Source of the DNA: an uncultured Clostridia bacterium
GTDB taxonomy: Bacteria; Bacillota; Clostridia; Oscillospirales; CAG-272
DNA length: 22,931 bases
Assembly (NCBI GenBank): GCA_937898155.1
Contig: CALEJO010000098.1
Span: 1-22,931 of the forward strand
Direction of reading: 5' to 3'
The translations under genes were made by a program, and so were the position numbers. This document shows positions 6,671-13,727 of this stretch, piece after piece. The notes under the pieces are model-generated. The model was not told the DNA's origin. It did no database searches and saw only the letters and a list, made by a program, of their open reading frames with translations. Within the stretch, counting starts at the first letter, position 1. Every line of letters starts with the position of its first letter.

Positions 6671-6698
6671 AAAAGAGCTTGCCGCGGCAAGCTCTTTT
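6671..6698. terminator. bidirectional intrinsic terminator (28-bp perfect palindrome)
   Basis: AAAAGAGCTTGCCG is followed immediately by its exact reverse complement. On the minus strand it is followed by a run of seven T, closing the Rnf operon. On the plus strand TTTTATGTTTT follows, closing the 6249 gene. The stop codon of the minus-strand gene overlaps the stem. Confidence 0.88.
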
Positions 6699-7191
6699 AT
6701 GTTTTGATCCGTTTCAGGATTTCCGAGAGAAGCGCGCCGTTCAGCGCGCCCGTCAGCACGCCTGCGAGGAGCAAAACCGGCAAATAATACAGCAGTGCCG
6801 CCGCGTCCGTCAAAAGCGACGCGACTGCGAGCTGGGCGAGATTATGGCACACGCCGCCCGCCACGCTGACGCCGACCGTGCCAAAGAGGCGCGTTTTCCG
6901 GAGAAGCCACATGACGCAAAGACTGAGCGCCGCGCCCGCGGCGCTGAACAGAAATCCCGTGAAATTGCCGAAGATCAGCCACGCGAGCAATACGCGCGTC
7001 AGCGATACGAGAGCCGCCTCGGACACGCCGAGCAGGCAGAGCGCCGCCATCACGGCGAGATTGGCAAGTCCGAGCTTCACGCCGGGGATGCCGACGAGCG
7101 CTTCAAACGGGATCAGAAATTCGAGATAGGAAAGCCCGAACGCGATCGCGGTCAAAAGACCGAGCATCGCGATTTTTTTATTTTTGCTCAT
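6697..7191 (-). CDS. Gx transporter family / heptaprenyl diphosphate synthase component I-like membrane protein
   Basis: 164-aa integral membrane protein with about five hydrophobic helices. It has a GIPGVKLGLANL motif (36-47) and GNFTGFLFSAAGA (75-87), typical of the Gx/HepI (ECF substrate-binding-like) family. Members often accompany rnf, apbE and NusG-domain-II genes in Clostridia. The substrate is unknown; the old name from heptaprenyl diphosphate synthase component I is probably misleading. It overlaps the NusG-II gene by 4 nt and is the last gene of the Rnf operon. A role in flavin or quinone-precursor supply for the membrane redox complex is a guess from context. Confidence 0.87.
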   Translation of the reverse strand: MSKNKKIAMLGLLTAIAFGLSYLEFLIPFEALVGIPGVKLGLANLAVMAALCLLGVSEAALVSLTRVLLAWLIFGNFTGFLFSAAGAALSLCVMWLLRKTRLFGTVGVSVAGGVCHNLAQLAVASLLTDAAALLYYLPVLLLAGVLTGALNGALLSEILKRIKT

Positions 7192-7553
7192 CCCGCACCT
7201 CCGCTGAGGAAATCCGGCTCGTCCGACGAGCGCACCTTCACCGTCACACCGTTCGGCAGGCAGACGATCATTTCGCCGCCGCGAAAGATCGCCGGATGAT
7301 GCACACAGATTTGATTTTTGCAGGTGGCGCTTGTCATTTCCGCTTTTCCGTCCGCGATCGTCAGCGTGCAGACGCCGTCGATGTCAAGGACGGCATCTTC
7401 CGCGAGCGGATAGGTGCCGACGAGTTCCCCGCGCACGCGCACCTCGACCGTTTCGCCCGCCGGGCGAAGCCGAGGCAAAAGGAGCAGGAGCGCCGCGGCG
7501 ACCGCCGCGAGCGCGACGATCAGCACAAGATCATGCTTTTTTTCAGGTTTCAT
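7188..7553 (-). CDS. NusG domain II-containing membrane-anchored protein
   Basis: 121-aa protein with one N-terminal transmembrane segment (about 9-27) and an outward-facing NusG-domain-II-like beta domain. It carries the family motif C78-x4-C83 followed by GGEMIVCLPN (C98). I chose ATG at 7553 over the longer 7619 reading, since the extension is Arg-rich and lies inside apbE. It overlaps apbE by 11 nt. This family repeatedly neighbours apbE and Rnf genes. The conserved cysteines suggest metal or redox chemistry outside the membrane, but no biochemical function is established as far as I know. Confidence 0.87.
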   Translation of the reverse strand: MKPEKKHDLVLIVALAAVAAALLLLLPRLRPAGETVEVRVRGELVGTYPLAEDAVLDIDGVCTLTIADGKAEMTSATCKNQICVHHPAIFRGGEMIVCLPNGVTVKVRSSDEPDFLSGGAG

Positions 7554-8532
7554 ACGCGCCGAAGCCCTCCGTTCTTTCCTGCGTTCCGTCGGGCAAAACC
7601 CAAAGCGCCTCCGCACCATAGGTTTCGCAGAGCGCCGCGCCCGCTTCCCGCGTCATGCAGAATAGCGCTGTGGAAAGCGCGTCCGCCACGGCGGAATCGG
7701 AGGCGATCACCGTCACGGCGCGATAGCGCCGCGCAGGCATCCCCGTATCGGGGTCGATGATGTGCGCATAACGCACGCCGTCCACCTCGAAATAGCGTTG
7801 ATAGTCCCCGCTCGTCACGACCGACACGTCGCACACGGAAAGCGTCGTCAGAATCCCGCCGTCGGGATTCTGAATTCCGATTTTCCATGCTCCGTCCGGC
7901 TTTTTGCCGCGCACGACGAGATTGCCGCCGAGATTCAGAACAAAGTCCGAAAGCCCGAACGATTCCGCCACGCGCGCCGCCGCCTCCGCGGCGTAGCCCT
8001 TGGCGATCGCCCCGAAGTCGAGCCGCGTTTCGGCGTCGGTGATGCGGATTTTGTTCCCCTCCGCGACGACGGAGCCGATTTCCGTATGCTTTGCCGCCTC
8101 TATGAGCGCCGCCTCCGTCGGGATGCGGTCGCCCGCTTCGCGGCATTCGTGCCACAGCGAAAGCACACTGCCGAGCGCGACGTTCAGCTTCCCGTCCGTC
8201 GTCTCGGCAAACGCCGTTCCGAGCGCGACAAGCGCGAGCAAATCTGCCTCCGCCTCGACGGCGTCCCCTCCCGCGGCATCGTTGAGCGTTTTGGCGTTGA
8301 CGATGCCCTCGTAGGTTTCATAAATATCAAAAAGTCGGTGAAGACGCAAAAGCTCCCCATGCACCGCGTCCGAAATGGCGTCGAACGTCGCCGCCGAATC
8401 GCAATACGCGGTAAATTCGGAGACGGTGTCAAACACGTCCATATAGGTGATGGAATAGCGCTTAGGCGCGCCGCACGACGAAAGCATCGTCACGCAGAGC
8501 GCCAAAACGAGCGCCAAAGAGAGCTTTTTCAT
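7543..8532 (-). CDS. apbE: FAD:protein FMN transferase ApbE (lipoprotein)
   Basis: 329-aa ApbE. It transfers FMN from FAD onto threonine of target proteins, here presumably RnfD and RnfG in the same operon. It has an N-terminal lipoprotein signal with lipobox LSSC (C20), so it should be anchored outside the membrane where those threonines lie. Motifs seen are LDFGAIAKGYAAE (171-183), NLGGN (200-204), HIIDPDTGMPA (257-267) and DALST (284-288), the last carrying the Mg-binding Asp and Thr. ATG at 8532 begins a good signal peptide; the longer reading to 8721 runs into rnfB. It follows rnfB by 28 nt. Confidence 0.96.
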   Translation of the reverse strand: MKKLSLALVLALCVTMLSSCGAPKRYSITYMDVFDTVSEFTAYCDSAATFDAISDAVHGELLRLHRLFDIYETYEGIVNAKTLNDAAGGDAVEAEADLLALVALGTAFAETTDGKLNVALGSVLSLWHECREAGDRIPTEAALIEAAKHTEIGSVVAEGNKIRITDAETRLDFGAIAKGYAAEAAARVAESFGLSDFVLNLGGNLVVRGKKPDGAWKIGIQNPDGGILTTLSVCDVSVVTSGDYQRYFEVDGVRYAHIIDPDTGMPARRYRAVTVIASDSAVADALSTALFCMTREAGAALCETYGAEALWVLPDGTQERTEGFGAYET

Positions 8533-8560
8533 CTTCGCCGACCTCTCAGGTTTTCTTGGT

Positions 8561-9349
8561 TCAGAATCGTTTGATAATGATTTTCGACGGACATTTCTCC
8601 GCGCATTTGCCGCATTCGATGCACTTGCTGTGGTCGATCGACGCGACGTTATTGACGACGGAGATCGCGCCCGTTTCGCAGACACGCACGCAAAGTCCGC
8701 ATCCGAGACACCCGTCTGCACACGCGCCGCGCACGTCCCTGCCCTTGTTCTGCGAGGAGCAACGGACGACGTATTTCGCGCTGTCGGGGATGATGTCGAT
8801 CAGATGGTTCGGGCACGCCAGCACGCACTTGCCGCACGCGTGGCATTTCGTTTTGTCCACGACCGCGAGCCCGTCCACGATGCGGATCGCGTCGAACGGG
8901 CAGACCTTGGCACACGTGCCGAAGCCGCAACAGCCGTAAGCGCATTTTTTCGAGCCGTGGCCCGGCGCGAGATACGCAGTCGTGCAGACCGACACATCGC
9001 GATAGTTATAGTTCGGCGTCGTCTTCTGGCAGGTGCCGGAGCAACGCACGAACGCGACCATTTTTTCCGCAGGTGTCACGTTCATGCCCATGATCTCGCC
9101 GATCTTCGCGGTGTCGGACGACGGGCAAAGCCCTGCCTCCGCCTCCCCCGCGACGATGGCGTGCGCATAGGCGTCACAGCCCGCATAGCCGCATCCGCCG
9201 CAGTTCGAGCCCGCGAGACAGTCGCGCACGAGCGCCTCGCGCGGGTCGCTCTCGACCTTGAATTTTTCCGCCACGACGCCGAGCAGAACGCCGACGATGA
9301 CGCTGAGTCCGACGGCAATGCCGACCGCAATCAAAATAGAAGTCCACAT
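8561..9349 (-). CDS. rnfB: Rnf complex subunit B (multi-cluster ferredoxin)
   Basis: 262-aa RnfB, the entry point for electrons from ferredoxin into the Rnf complex. An N-terminal membrane helix (about 4-26) is followed by the Fe-S domain NCGGCGYAGC (C50, C53, C58, with C75) and a CSGTC segment (103-107). Four ferredoxin-type [4Fe-4S] motifs follow at about 136-150, 169-179, 210-224 and 243-253. That is more clusters than the proteobacterial form and matches the Firmicutes type. AGGAGG precedes ATG at 9349. It lies 10 nt after rnfA and is the last core rnf gene, as in the usual rnfCDGEAB order. Confidence 0.96.
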   Translation of the reverse strand: MWTSILIAVGIAVGLSVIVGVLLGVVAEKFKVESDPREALVRDCLAGSNCGGCGYAGCDAYAHAIVAGEAEAGLCPSSDTAKIGEIMGMNVTPAEKMVAFVRCSGTCQKTTPNYNYRDVSVCTTAYLAPGHGSKKCAYGCCGFGTCAKVCPFDAIRIVDGLAVVDKTKCHACGKCVLACPNHLIDIIPDSAKYVVRCSSQNKGRDVRGACADGCLGCGLCVRVCETGAISVVNNVASIDHSKCIECGKCAEKCPSKIIIKRF

Positions 9350-9359
9350 GGCGCGCCTC

Positions 9360-9941
9360 CTAAATCAGTCCCGCGAATCCGCAGAACGCGATCGCCATCA
9401 GCCCTGCGGTGACAAGCACGATCGGCATCCCGCGGAAGGATTCGGGGATGTGGTTATGTTCGATGCGCTCGCGGATGCCCGCCATCAGCACGATGGAGAG
9501 TAAGAAGCCGAGCGCCGTTCCGACGGAATACGTCATGGTTTCGAGGAAAGAATACCCCTGCTGGGCGCTGTCGATCGCCACGCCGAGCACCGCGCAGTTC
9601 GTGGTGATCAGCGGCAGATAGACGCCGAGCGCCTTATAAAGCGACGGGATCTTCTTTTTGAGAATGACCTCGACGGTCTGCACGAGCGCCGCGATGATCA
9701 GAATGAAGACGATCGTGCGCAGATAATCCAACCCAAGCGTCAAAAGAATGAATTTGTTGATTACGAATGTGATCGCCGAGGAAAGCGAGATGACCGCGAC
9801 GACCGCCGTGCCCATACCGACCGCTGTGGACGTCTTTTTCGACACGCCGAGGAACGGGCAAAGACCGAGGAAGCGGCTCAGCACGACGTTATTGACGAGC
9901 GCCGCCGAGAGAAGCGTCAAAAGAAATTTGGAAAAGGTCAT
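9360..9941 (-). CDS. rnfA: Rnf complex subunit A
   Basis: 193-aa polytopic membrane protein of the RnfA/NqrE family with about six transmembrane helices. Characteristic segments are NNVVLSRFLGLCPFLGVS near the N-terminus and PLITTNCAVLG around the middle. The cysteines in these half-helices (LGLC and TTNC) match those that coordinate the intramembrane iron cluster with RnfE in this family. ATG at 9941 overlaps the rnfE stop in an ATGA arrangement. Confidence 0.97.
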   Translation of the reverse strand: MTFSKFLLTLLSAALVNNVVLSRFLGLCPFLGVSKKTSTAVGMGTAVVAVISLSSAITFVINKFILLTLGLDYLRTIVFILIIAALVQTVEVILKKKIPSLYKALGVYLPLITTNCAVLGVAIDSAQQGYSFLETMTYSVGTALGFLLSIVLMAGIRERIEHNHIPESFRGMPIVLVTAGLMAIAFCGFAGLI

Positions 9942-10624
9942 TGTTCGGTTTCCTCCTTTCCGCCGAGATGGCAGGACGCGTCATGGCACGTCGCGCAGTT
10001 GCCCGAGCAGAACGTCTCCGTTTTGTTCGTCGCGCTCGGCGCTTTGAGTTTGTTTTGCAGAGCCGTCAAGCAAGCCAGCACGAAGAACGCGCCGGGCGCC
10101 ATGACGAGAATGGAGATCGGCTCATACGCGGCGGGCATGATCCGGAGTCCGAAAATCGTGCCGCTACCGAACAACTCGCGGAGCGCACCGATGATCGTCA
10201 GCGCCGCCGTGAAGCCGAGTCCCATGCCGAGTCCGTCAAAAAACGACGGCAGGGGCGGATTTTTGGAAGCGTAGCTCTCGGCTCTGCCGAGGATGATGCA
10301 GTTGACGACGATCAGCGGAATATAAAGTCCGAGCGCCGCGTAAAGCGAACGGACATATGCCTGCATCAAGAGGTCGATGATCGTGACAAACGATGCCACG
10401 ACGACGATATACGCCGGCATCCGCACGCGATCGGGAATGAATTTGCGCAAGAGCGAAATCATCAGATTGGACATCATCAGAACGGCGCAGGTGGAAAGTC
10501 CCATGCCGAGTCCGTTGACCGCCGCCGTCGTGACGGCGAGCGTCGGGCACATGCCGAGCATCAGCACGAACGTCGGGTTTTCTTTGATGAGCCCGTTATA
10601 CAGGCGCTCTATGATCGTTTTCAT
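9938..10624 (-). CDS. rnfE: Rnf complex subunit E with Cys-rich tail
   Basis: 228-aa polytopic protein of the RnfE/NqrD family, partner of RnfA. Motifs seen are NPTFVLMLGMCPTLAVT near the N-terminus and PLIVVNCIILGRAE mid-protein, with the two conserved cysteines expected for the intramembrane Fe cluster. The last 25 or so residues form an unusual soluble tail with C206, C210, C213, C218 and H214, H219, which could bind a metal or Fe-S cluster. I chose ATG at 10624 (MKTIIERL) with GGGGGAG upstream, 1 nt after rnfG; the longer start at 10666 lies inside rnfG. Confidence 0.95.
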   Translation of the reverse strand: MKTIIERLYNGLIKENPTFVLMLGMCPTLAVTTAAVNGLGMGLSTCAVLMMSNLMISLLRKFIPDRVRMPAYIVVVASFVTIIDLLMQAYVRSLYAALGLYIPLIVVNCIILGRAESYASKNPPLPSFFDGLGMGLGFTAALTIIGALRELFGSGTIFGLRIMPAAYEPISILVMAPGAFFVLACLTALQNKLKAPSATNKTETFCSGNCATCHDASCHLGGKEETEQ

Positions 10625-10625
10625 G

Positions 10626-11273
10626 TCACTCCCCCTTTCCGCCGTAGCCGAATTGCTCGCGCGCAAACGCGAGCGCGCCGTTCACCGCACCGGTGACGGC
10701 TCTCGTCGTTTTGGTTGCAGACGAGATCGCGTCGATTTCATCGGGTGCTGTCTTGCCGGACTTCGTCCAGCGGACTTCGCTTGCCTGGATGCCGGCAAAC
10801 TGTGAGACCCATTCTTCGTTCTGACATTCCGCGCCGAGTCCGACCGTTTCGCTCATCGACGTCACCTTGACGCCGGAGATCGTGCCATCCGGCAAAATGC
10901 CGATCGACAGGACGATCTCGCCGCCGTAGCCCTTGTTGGCCGCGGAAACAACGTAGCCCTTGCCGCCCTGATCCTTGTAGATGCCGGTGACGCCCATGGC
11001 GGAGAGCTCATCGCCGTCGGCGTTTTTCGCCACGTTCGCTTCGAGGATCGCCGTGCCCTCGACGGGAGACGCCCAAGAGGAGCAGATGGCTTCATCAACC
11101 GACTCAAACGTTTCCGCGCCGGCAAGCACCGCGCGATACGAGTCGATCTTTTCCTGCTCCTTCGCCGCTTGGATCGGCTCCTTCGTCACTTCATACGCCA
11201 CGGCGAGAAGCAACACCGCGACAAACGTGATGAGCACCAGAGCAAGCGCTTCTTTGATGATTTTTTTATTCAT
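10626..11273 (-). CDS. rnfG: Rnf complex subunit G (flavoprotein, covalent FMN)
   Basis: 215-aa RnfG with one N-terminal transmembrane helix (about 8-28) and an extracytoplasmic FMN-binding domain. The flavinylation motif D-x-x-[ST]-x-A-T is seen as DAISSAT at 181-187, making T187 the predicted FMN attachment site for the ApbE encoded downstream. Upstream are GYGGEI and VTSMSETVGLGAE, typical of the FMN-bind family. ATG at 11273 overlaps the rnfD stop by 8 nt. Confidence 0.96.
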   Translation of the reverse strand: MNKKIIKEALALVLITFVAVLLLAVAYEVTKEPIQAAKEQEKIDSYRAVLAGAETFESVDEAICSSWASPVEGTAILEANVAKNADGDELSAMGVTGIYKDQGGKGYVVSAANKGYGGEIVLSIGILPDGTISGVKVTSMSETVGLGAECQNEEWVSQFAGIQASEVRWTKSGKTAPDEIDAISSATKTTRAVTGAVNGALAFAREQFGYGGKGE

Positions 11274-12219
11274 GTTTCCGCTCCTTTCTGACGCCGAGCG
11301 GACGGGGATAGGTGATCTTTTCGATCACGGGCGTCAAGAGGTTCGCCACGAGGATCGCATAGGACATTCCCTCGCCGGAACCGCCGAAGCACCGCAAAAT
11401 CGCCGTCAAAAAGCCGACGCACACGCCGAAGAGGACTTGCCCCCAGAACGTGACGGGCGTCGTCGCGTAATCGGACGCCATGAAGACCGCGCCGACGAGC
11501 AGGCCGCCACCCATTGCGTGCACCGCGAGATAATGGAGCGTGACCTCGCCGCCCGAGAGCCACGTGAAGAGCGCCACAAACGCCACCGTGGAAAGAATGA
11601 CCGTCGCCGGTGCGCGCGGGCTGATGACACGGCGCGCGAACAAATAAAGTGCGCCGATCAGAATGGCGATCGCCGACGTTTCGCCGATCGCGCCGGAGTG
11701 CGTGCCGACCAGCATATCCAAGAGATCGACCGCTTCGGCGCCCTCGGTTTCGAGCACCTGCATCGGCGTCGCGCTCGACACGCCGTCCAGCACGGGATAC
11801 TGCGTCATAATCTTCGAGAACGAAATCAGCAAAAAGCATCGTGCCGCGAGCGCGGGGTTCATGAAGTTCTGTCCGATGCCGCCGAAGAGCATCTTGACGA
11901 TCAGGATCGCGAATACGCCGCCGATCAGCGGGATCCACCACGGCGCCGTCGAATAGAGGTTCGCCGCGAGGATCAGTCCCGTCACGACGGCGCTCAGATC
12001 GCCGATCGTCACGGGCAAGTGCATGAGTTTTTCATAGGCAAATTCCGTCGCCACACACGCGGCGACGCTGACGAGAATGATCATCAGCGCGCGAAGACCG
12101 AAGTTATATACGCCCATCGCGAGCGTCGGCAAAAGCGCGATGCACACGTCGAGCATGATGCGCGCCGTCGATTCGTGCGAGCGGATATGCGGAGAGATGG
12201 ATACGTTCAAAAGCTTCAT
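11266..12219 (-). CDS. rnfD: Rnf complex subunit D (membrane flavoprotein)
   Basis: 317-aa RnfD/NqrB-family membrane subunit with about nine or ten helices. The FMN-attachment motif DGVSSAT is at 145-151 (T151 predicted flavinylated). Other family signatures are FGGIGQNFMNPALAAR (112-127) and SDYATTPVT near the C-terminus. It is part of the ion-translocating core. ATG at 12219 overlaps the rnfC stop by 4 nt (ATGA); the longer reading to 12453 is out-of-frame rnfC sequence. The length matches Firmicutes RnfD. Confidence 0.96.
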   Translation of the reverse strand: MKLLNVSISPHIRSHESTARIMLDVCIALLPTLAMGVYNFGLRALMIILVSVAACVATEFAYEKLMHLPVTIGDLSAVVTGLILAANLYSTAPWWIPLIGGVFAILIVKMLFGGIGQNFMNPALAARCFLLISFSKIMTQYPVLDGVSSATPMQVLETEGAEAVDLLDMLVGTHSGAIGETSAIAILIGALYLFARRVISPRAPATVILSTVAFVALFTWLSGGEVTLHYLAVHAMGGGLLVGAVFMASDYATTPVTFWGQVLFGVCVGFLTAILRCFGGSGEGMSYAILVANLLTPVIEKITYPRPLGVRKERKHE

Positions 12220-13546
12220 TTCTTTGCCGCTCCTTTCTTCTTCTCCGCCAGAATATGATTCTTGGCTGTCGTAATAGAGGGGGAAAGCCGCCGCTTGGCG
12301 GGACATACGTAAGTGCAGCAGCCGCAACCGATACATTCGAGTCCGTGCATCTTCTCGAACTCCTCGTAATCGTTCGCGTCGGCGGCGTTTTTCAGTTTGA
12401 TCGGCATCAGCCGTTCGGGGCAGGCGGTCAGGCATTTGCCGCAACGGATACATTCGAGCGGCTCATACTGATCGGTGTCGTCATGCAACACCGCGAGAAT
12501 ACAGGACGTCGTTTTCGTCACGGGGACGTTCAGATCGTAGATCGCCGCGCCCATCATCGGCCCGCCGAGGATCACCTTTTCGGGATCGCTCGTGAAGCCG
12601 CCCGCCGCGTCGACAAGCTCCTTGACGCTCATGCCGAGCGGCACGTCGAAGTTGGACGGATGCGCGATCGCGTCGCCCGTCACCGTGACGAGACGGCGCG
12701 TCAGCGGCTTCGTTTCGCAAACCGCGTCCGCGATCGCCGCGAGCGTCTCAAAGTTCACAACGACGCATCCGGCATCGGCGGGCAACTTGGACGAGCCCAT
12801 CCGTCAGTCAGCACACGGATCATCGCGCGTTCCCCGCCCTGCGGATATTTCTTTTTCAGCGGCACCACGGAGATGCGCTCGCATCCCTCTGCCGCGCGTC
12901 TGACGGCGGCGATGCCCTCCGGTTTATTCGTCTCAATGCCGAAAAGACCGATCGCTTCGGGGAAAACGCGGAGCAAAATCTTCATGCCCTGCACCGCCTT
13001 TTCGGGCGCTTCGACCATCATGCGGTAGTCGCACGTGATGTAGGGCTCACATTCGGCGCCGTTGCAGATTACGCGGTCGATCTTGACGCCCTCCTTGACC
13101 GAGAGCTTGACGCGCGTCGGAAAGCCCGCGCCGCCCATGCCGACAATGCCCGCCTCGCCGACCGCGGCAAGGATTTCGTCTTTCGTCATCGTTTCGTAGT
13201 CGCGCGGCGTGCCATAGCCCTCGGCGGTTTCGTAAGCGCCGTCGTTTTCGACGACGATCGCCATGACGGTATCCCCGCTCGCCCGAAGCGCGGGCGCGAT
13301 CTTTTTGACCGTGCCGGAGACCGAAGCGGCGATCGGTGCGGAGACGAAGCTGCCCGCCTCGGCGATCTTCTGCCCGACCAGCACGCGCGCGCCGACCTCG
13401 ACGACGGGCGTCGCCGGTGCGCCGATGTGCTGAGACATCAGATATGTGACCTCGGCACCCGCTTCGAGCGGTGTGATCGCGGCATCGCGCGAAAGGTCTT
13501 TGTGATCCTTCGGATGCACGCCGCCGCGGAAAGTTTTCGCAAACAT
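12216..13546 (-). pseudogene. rnfC: Rnf complex subunit C, split by a one-base frameshift
   Basis: RnfC carries FMN and two [4Fe-4S] clusters and reacts with NAD. The first frame starts at 13546 (MFAKTFRGG, AGGAGG upstream) and holds the N-terminal RnfC domain, GMGGAGFPTRVK and CNGAECEPYITCD. It leaves the family pattern after YPQGGERAMIRVLTDG and stops at 12755. The family sequence resumes in another frame at GSSKLPADAG (from 12800) and continues to CIRCGKCLTACP and CIGCGCCTYVCP, ending at 12216. The frame-2 stop TGA at 12804-12806 confines the break to about 12797-12806. The total of 1331 nt needs one extra base for a 443-aa protein, the normal length. The ATG at 12800 has no ribosome binding site. 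Most likely a lost base (sequence error or recent mutation) and not two genes. Confidence 0.9.
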
Positions 13547-13606
13547 TTTGGAATCCTCCTCCATGTGAATTTGCGTGAAATGCTACGCAGAAACATAGTT
13601 ATAGTT

Positions 13607-13635
13607 ATTTTAACATATGTATACAAACGATGCAA
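13607..13635 (-). promoter_or_regulatory. promoter of the rnf operon
   Basis: Minus strand: -35 TTGCAT (13630-13635), 17-nt spacer, -10 TAAAAT (13607-13612). Expected start is near 13600, about 54 nt before the rnfC ATG. It lies in an AT-rich stretch, and AGGAGG is at 13555-13560. Confidence 0.7.
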
Positions 13636-13686
13636 GGGCTTTTGGCAAATTTTTTGGGGATTTTGTCGCAAACACGCTTTATCGGA

Positions 13687-13715
13687 CAAAAAAGTCCCGC
13701 GCCGAAGCGCGGGAC
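13687..13715 (-). terminator. intrinsic terminator after the DUF4153/4173 gene
   Basis: A 9-bp GC-rich stem (GTCCCGCGC / GCGCGGGAC, 13694-13702 with 13707-13715) with a four-base loop (minus-strand TTCG) is followed on the minus strand by six T. It ends the upstream operon 13 nt after its last stop and insulates the rnf promoter. Confidence 0.9.
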
Positions 13716-13727
13716 ATCCGTTCTGTT

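Noticed and set aside
12216..12800. Second half of rnfC as an independent gene starting at ATG 12800
   Set aside because: There is no ribosome binding site, the start falls mid-domain, and the upstream half lacks its C-terminus. The two pieces together equal one normal RnfC.
12790..12810. Programmed -1 frameshift in rnfC
   Set aside because: There is no X-XXY-YYZ slippery site or evident downstream structure, and such a mechanism is not known for this gene.
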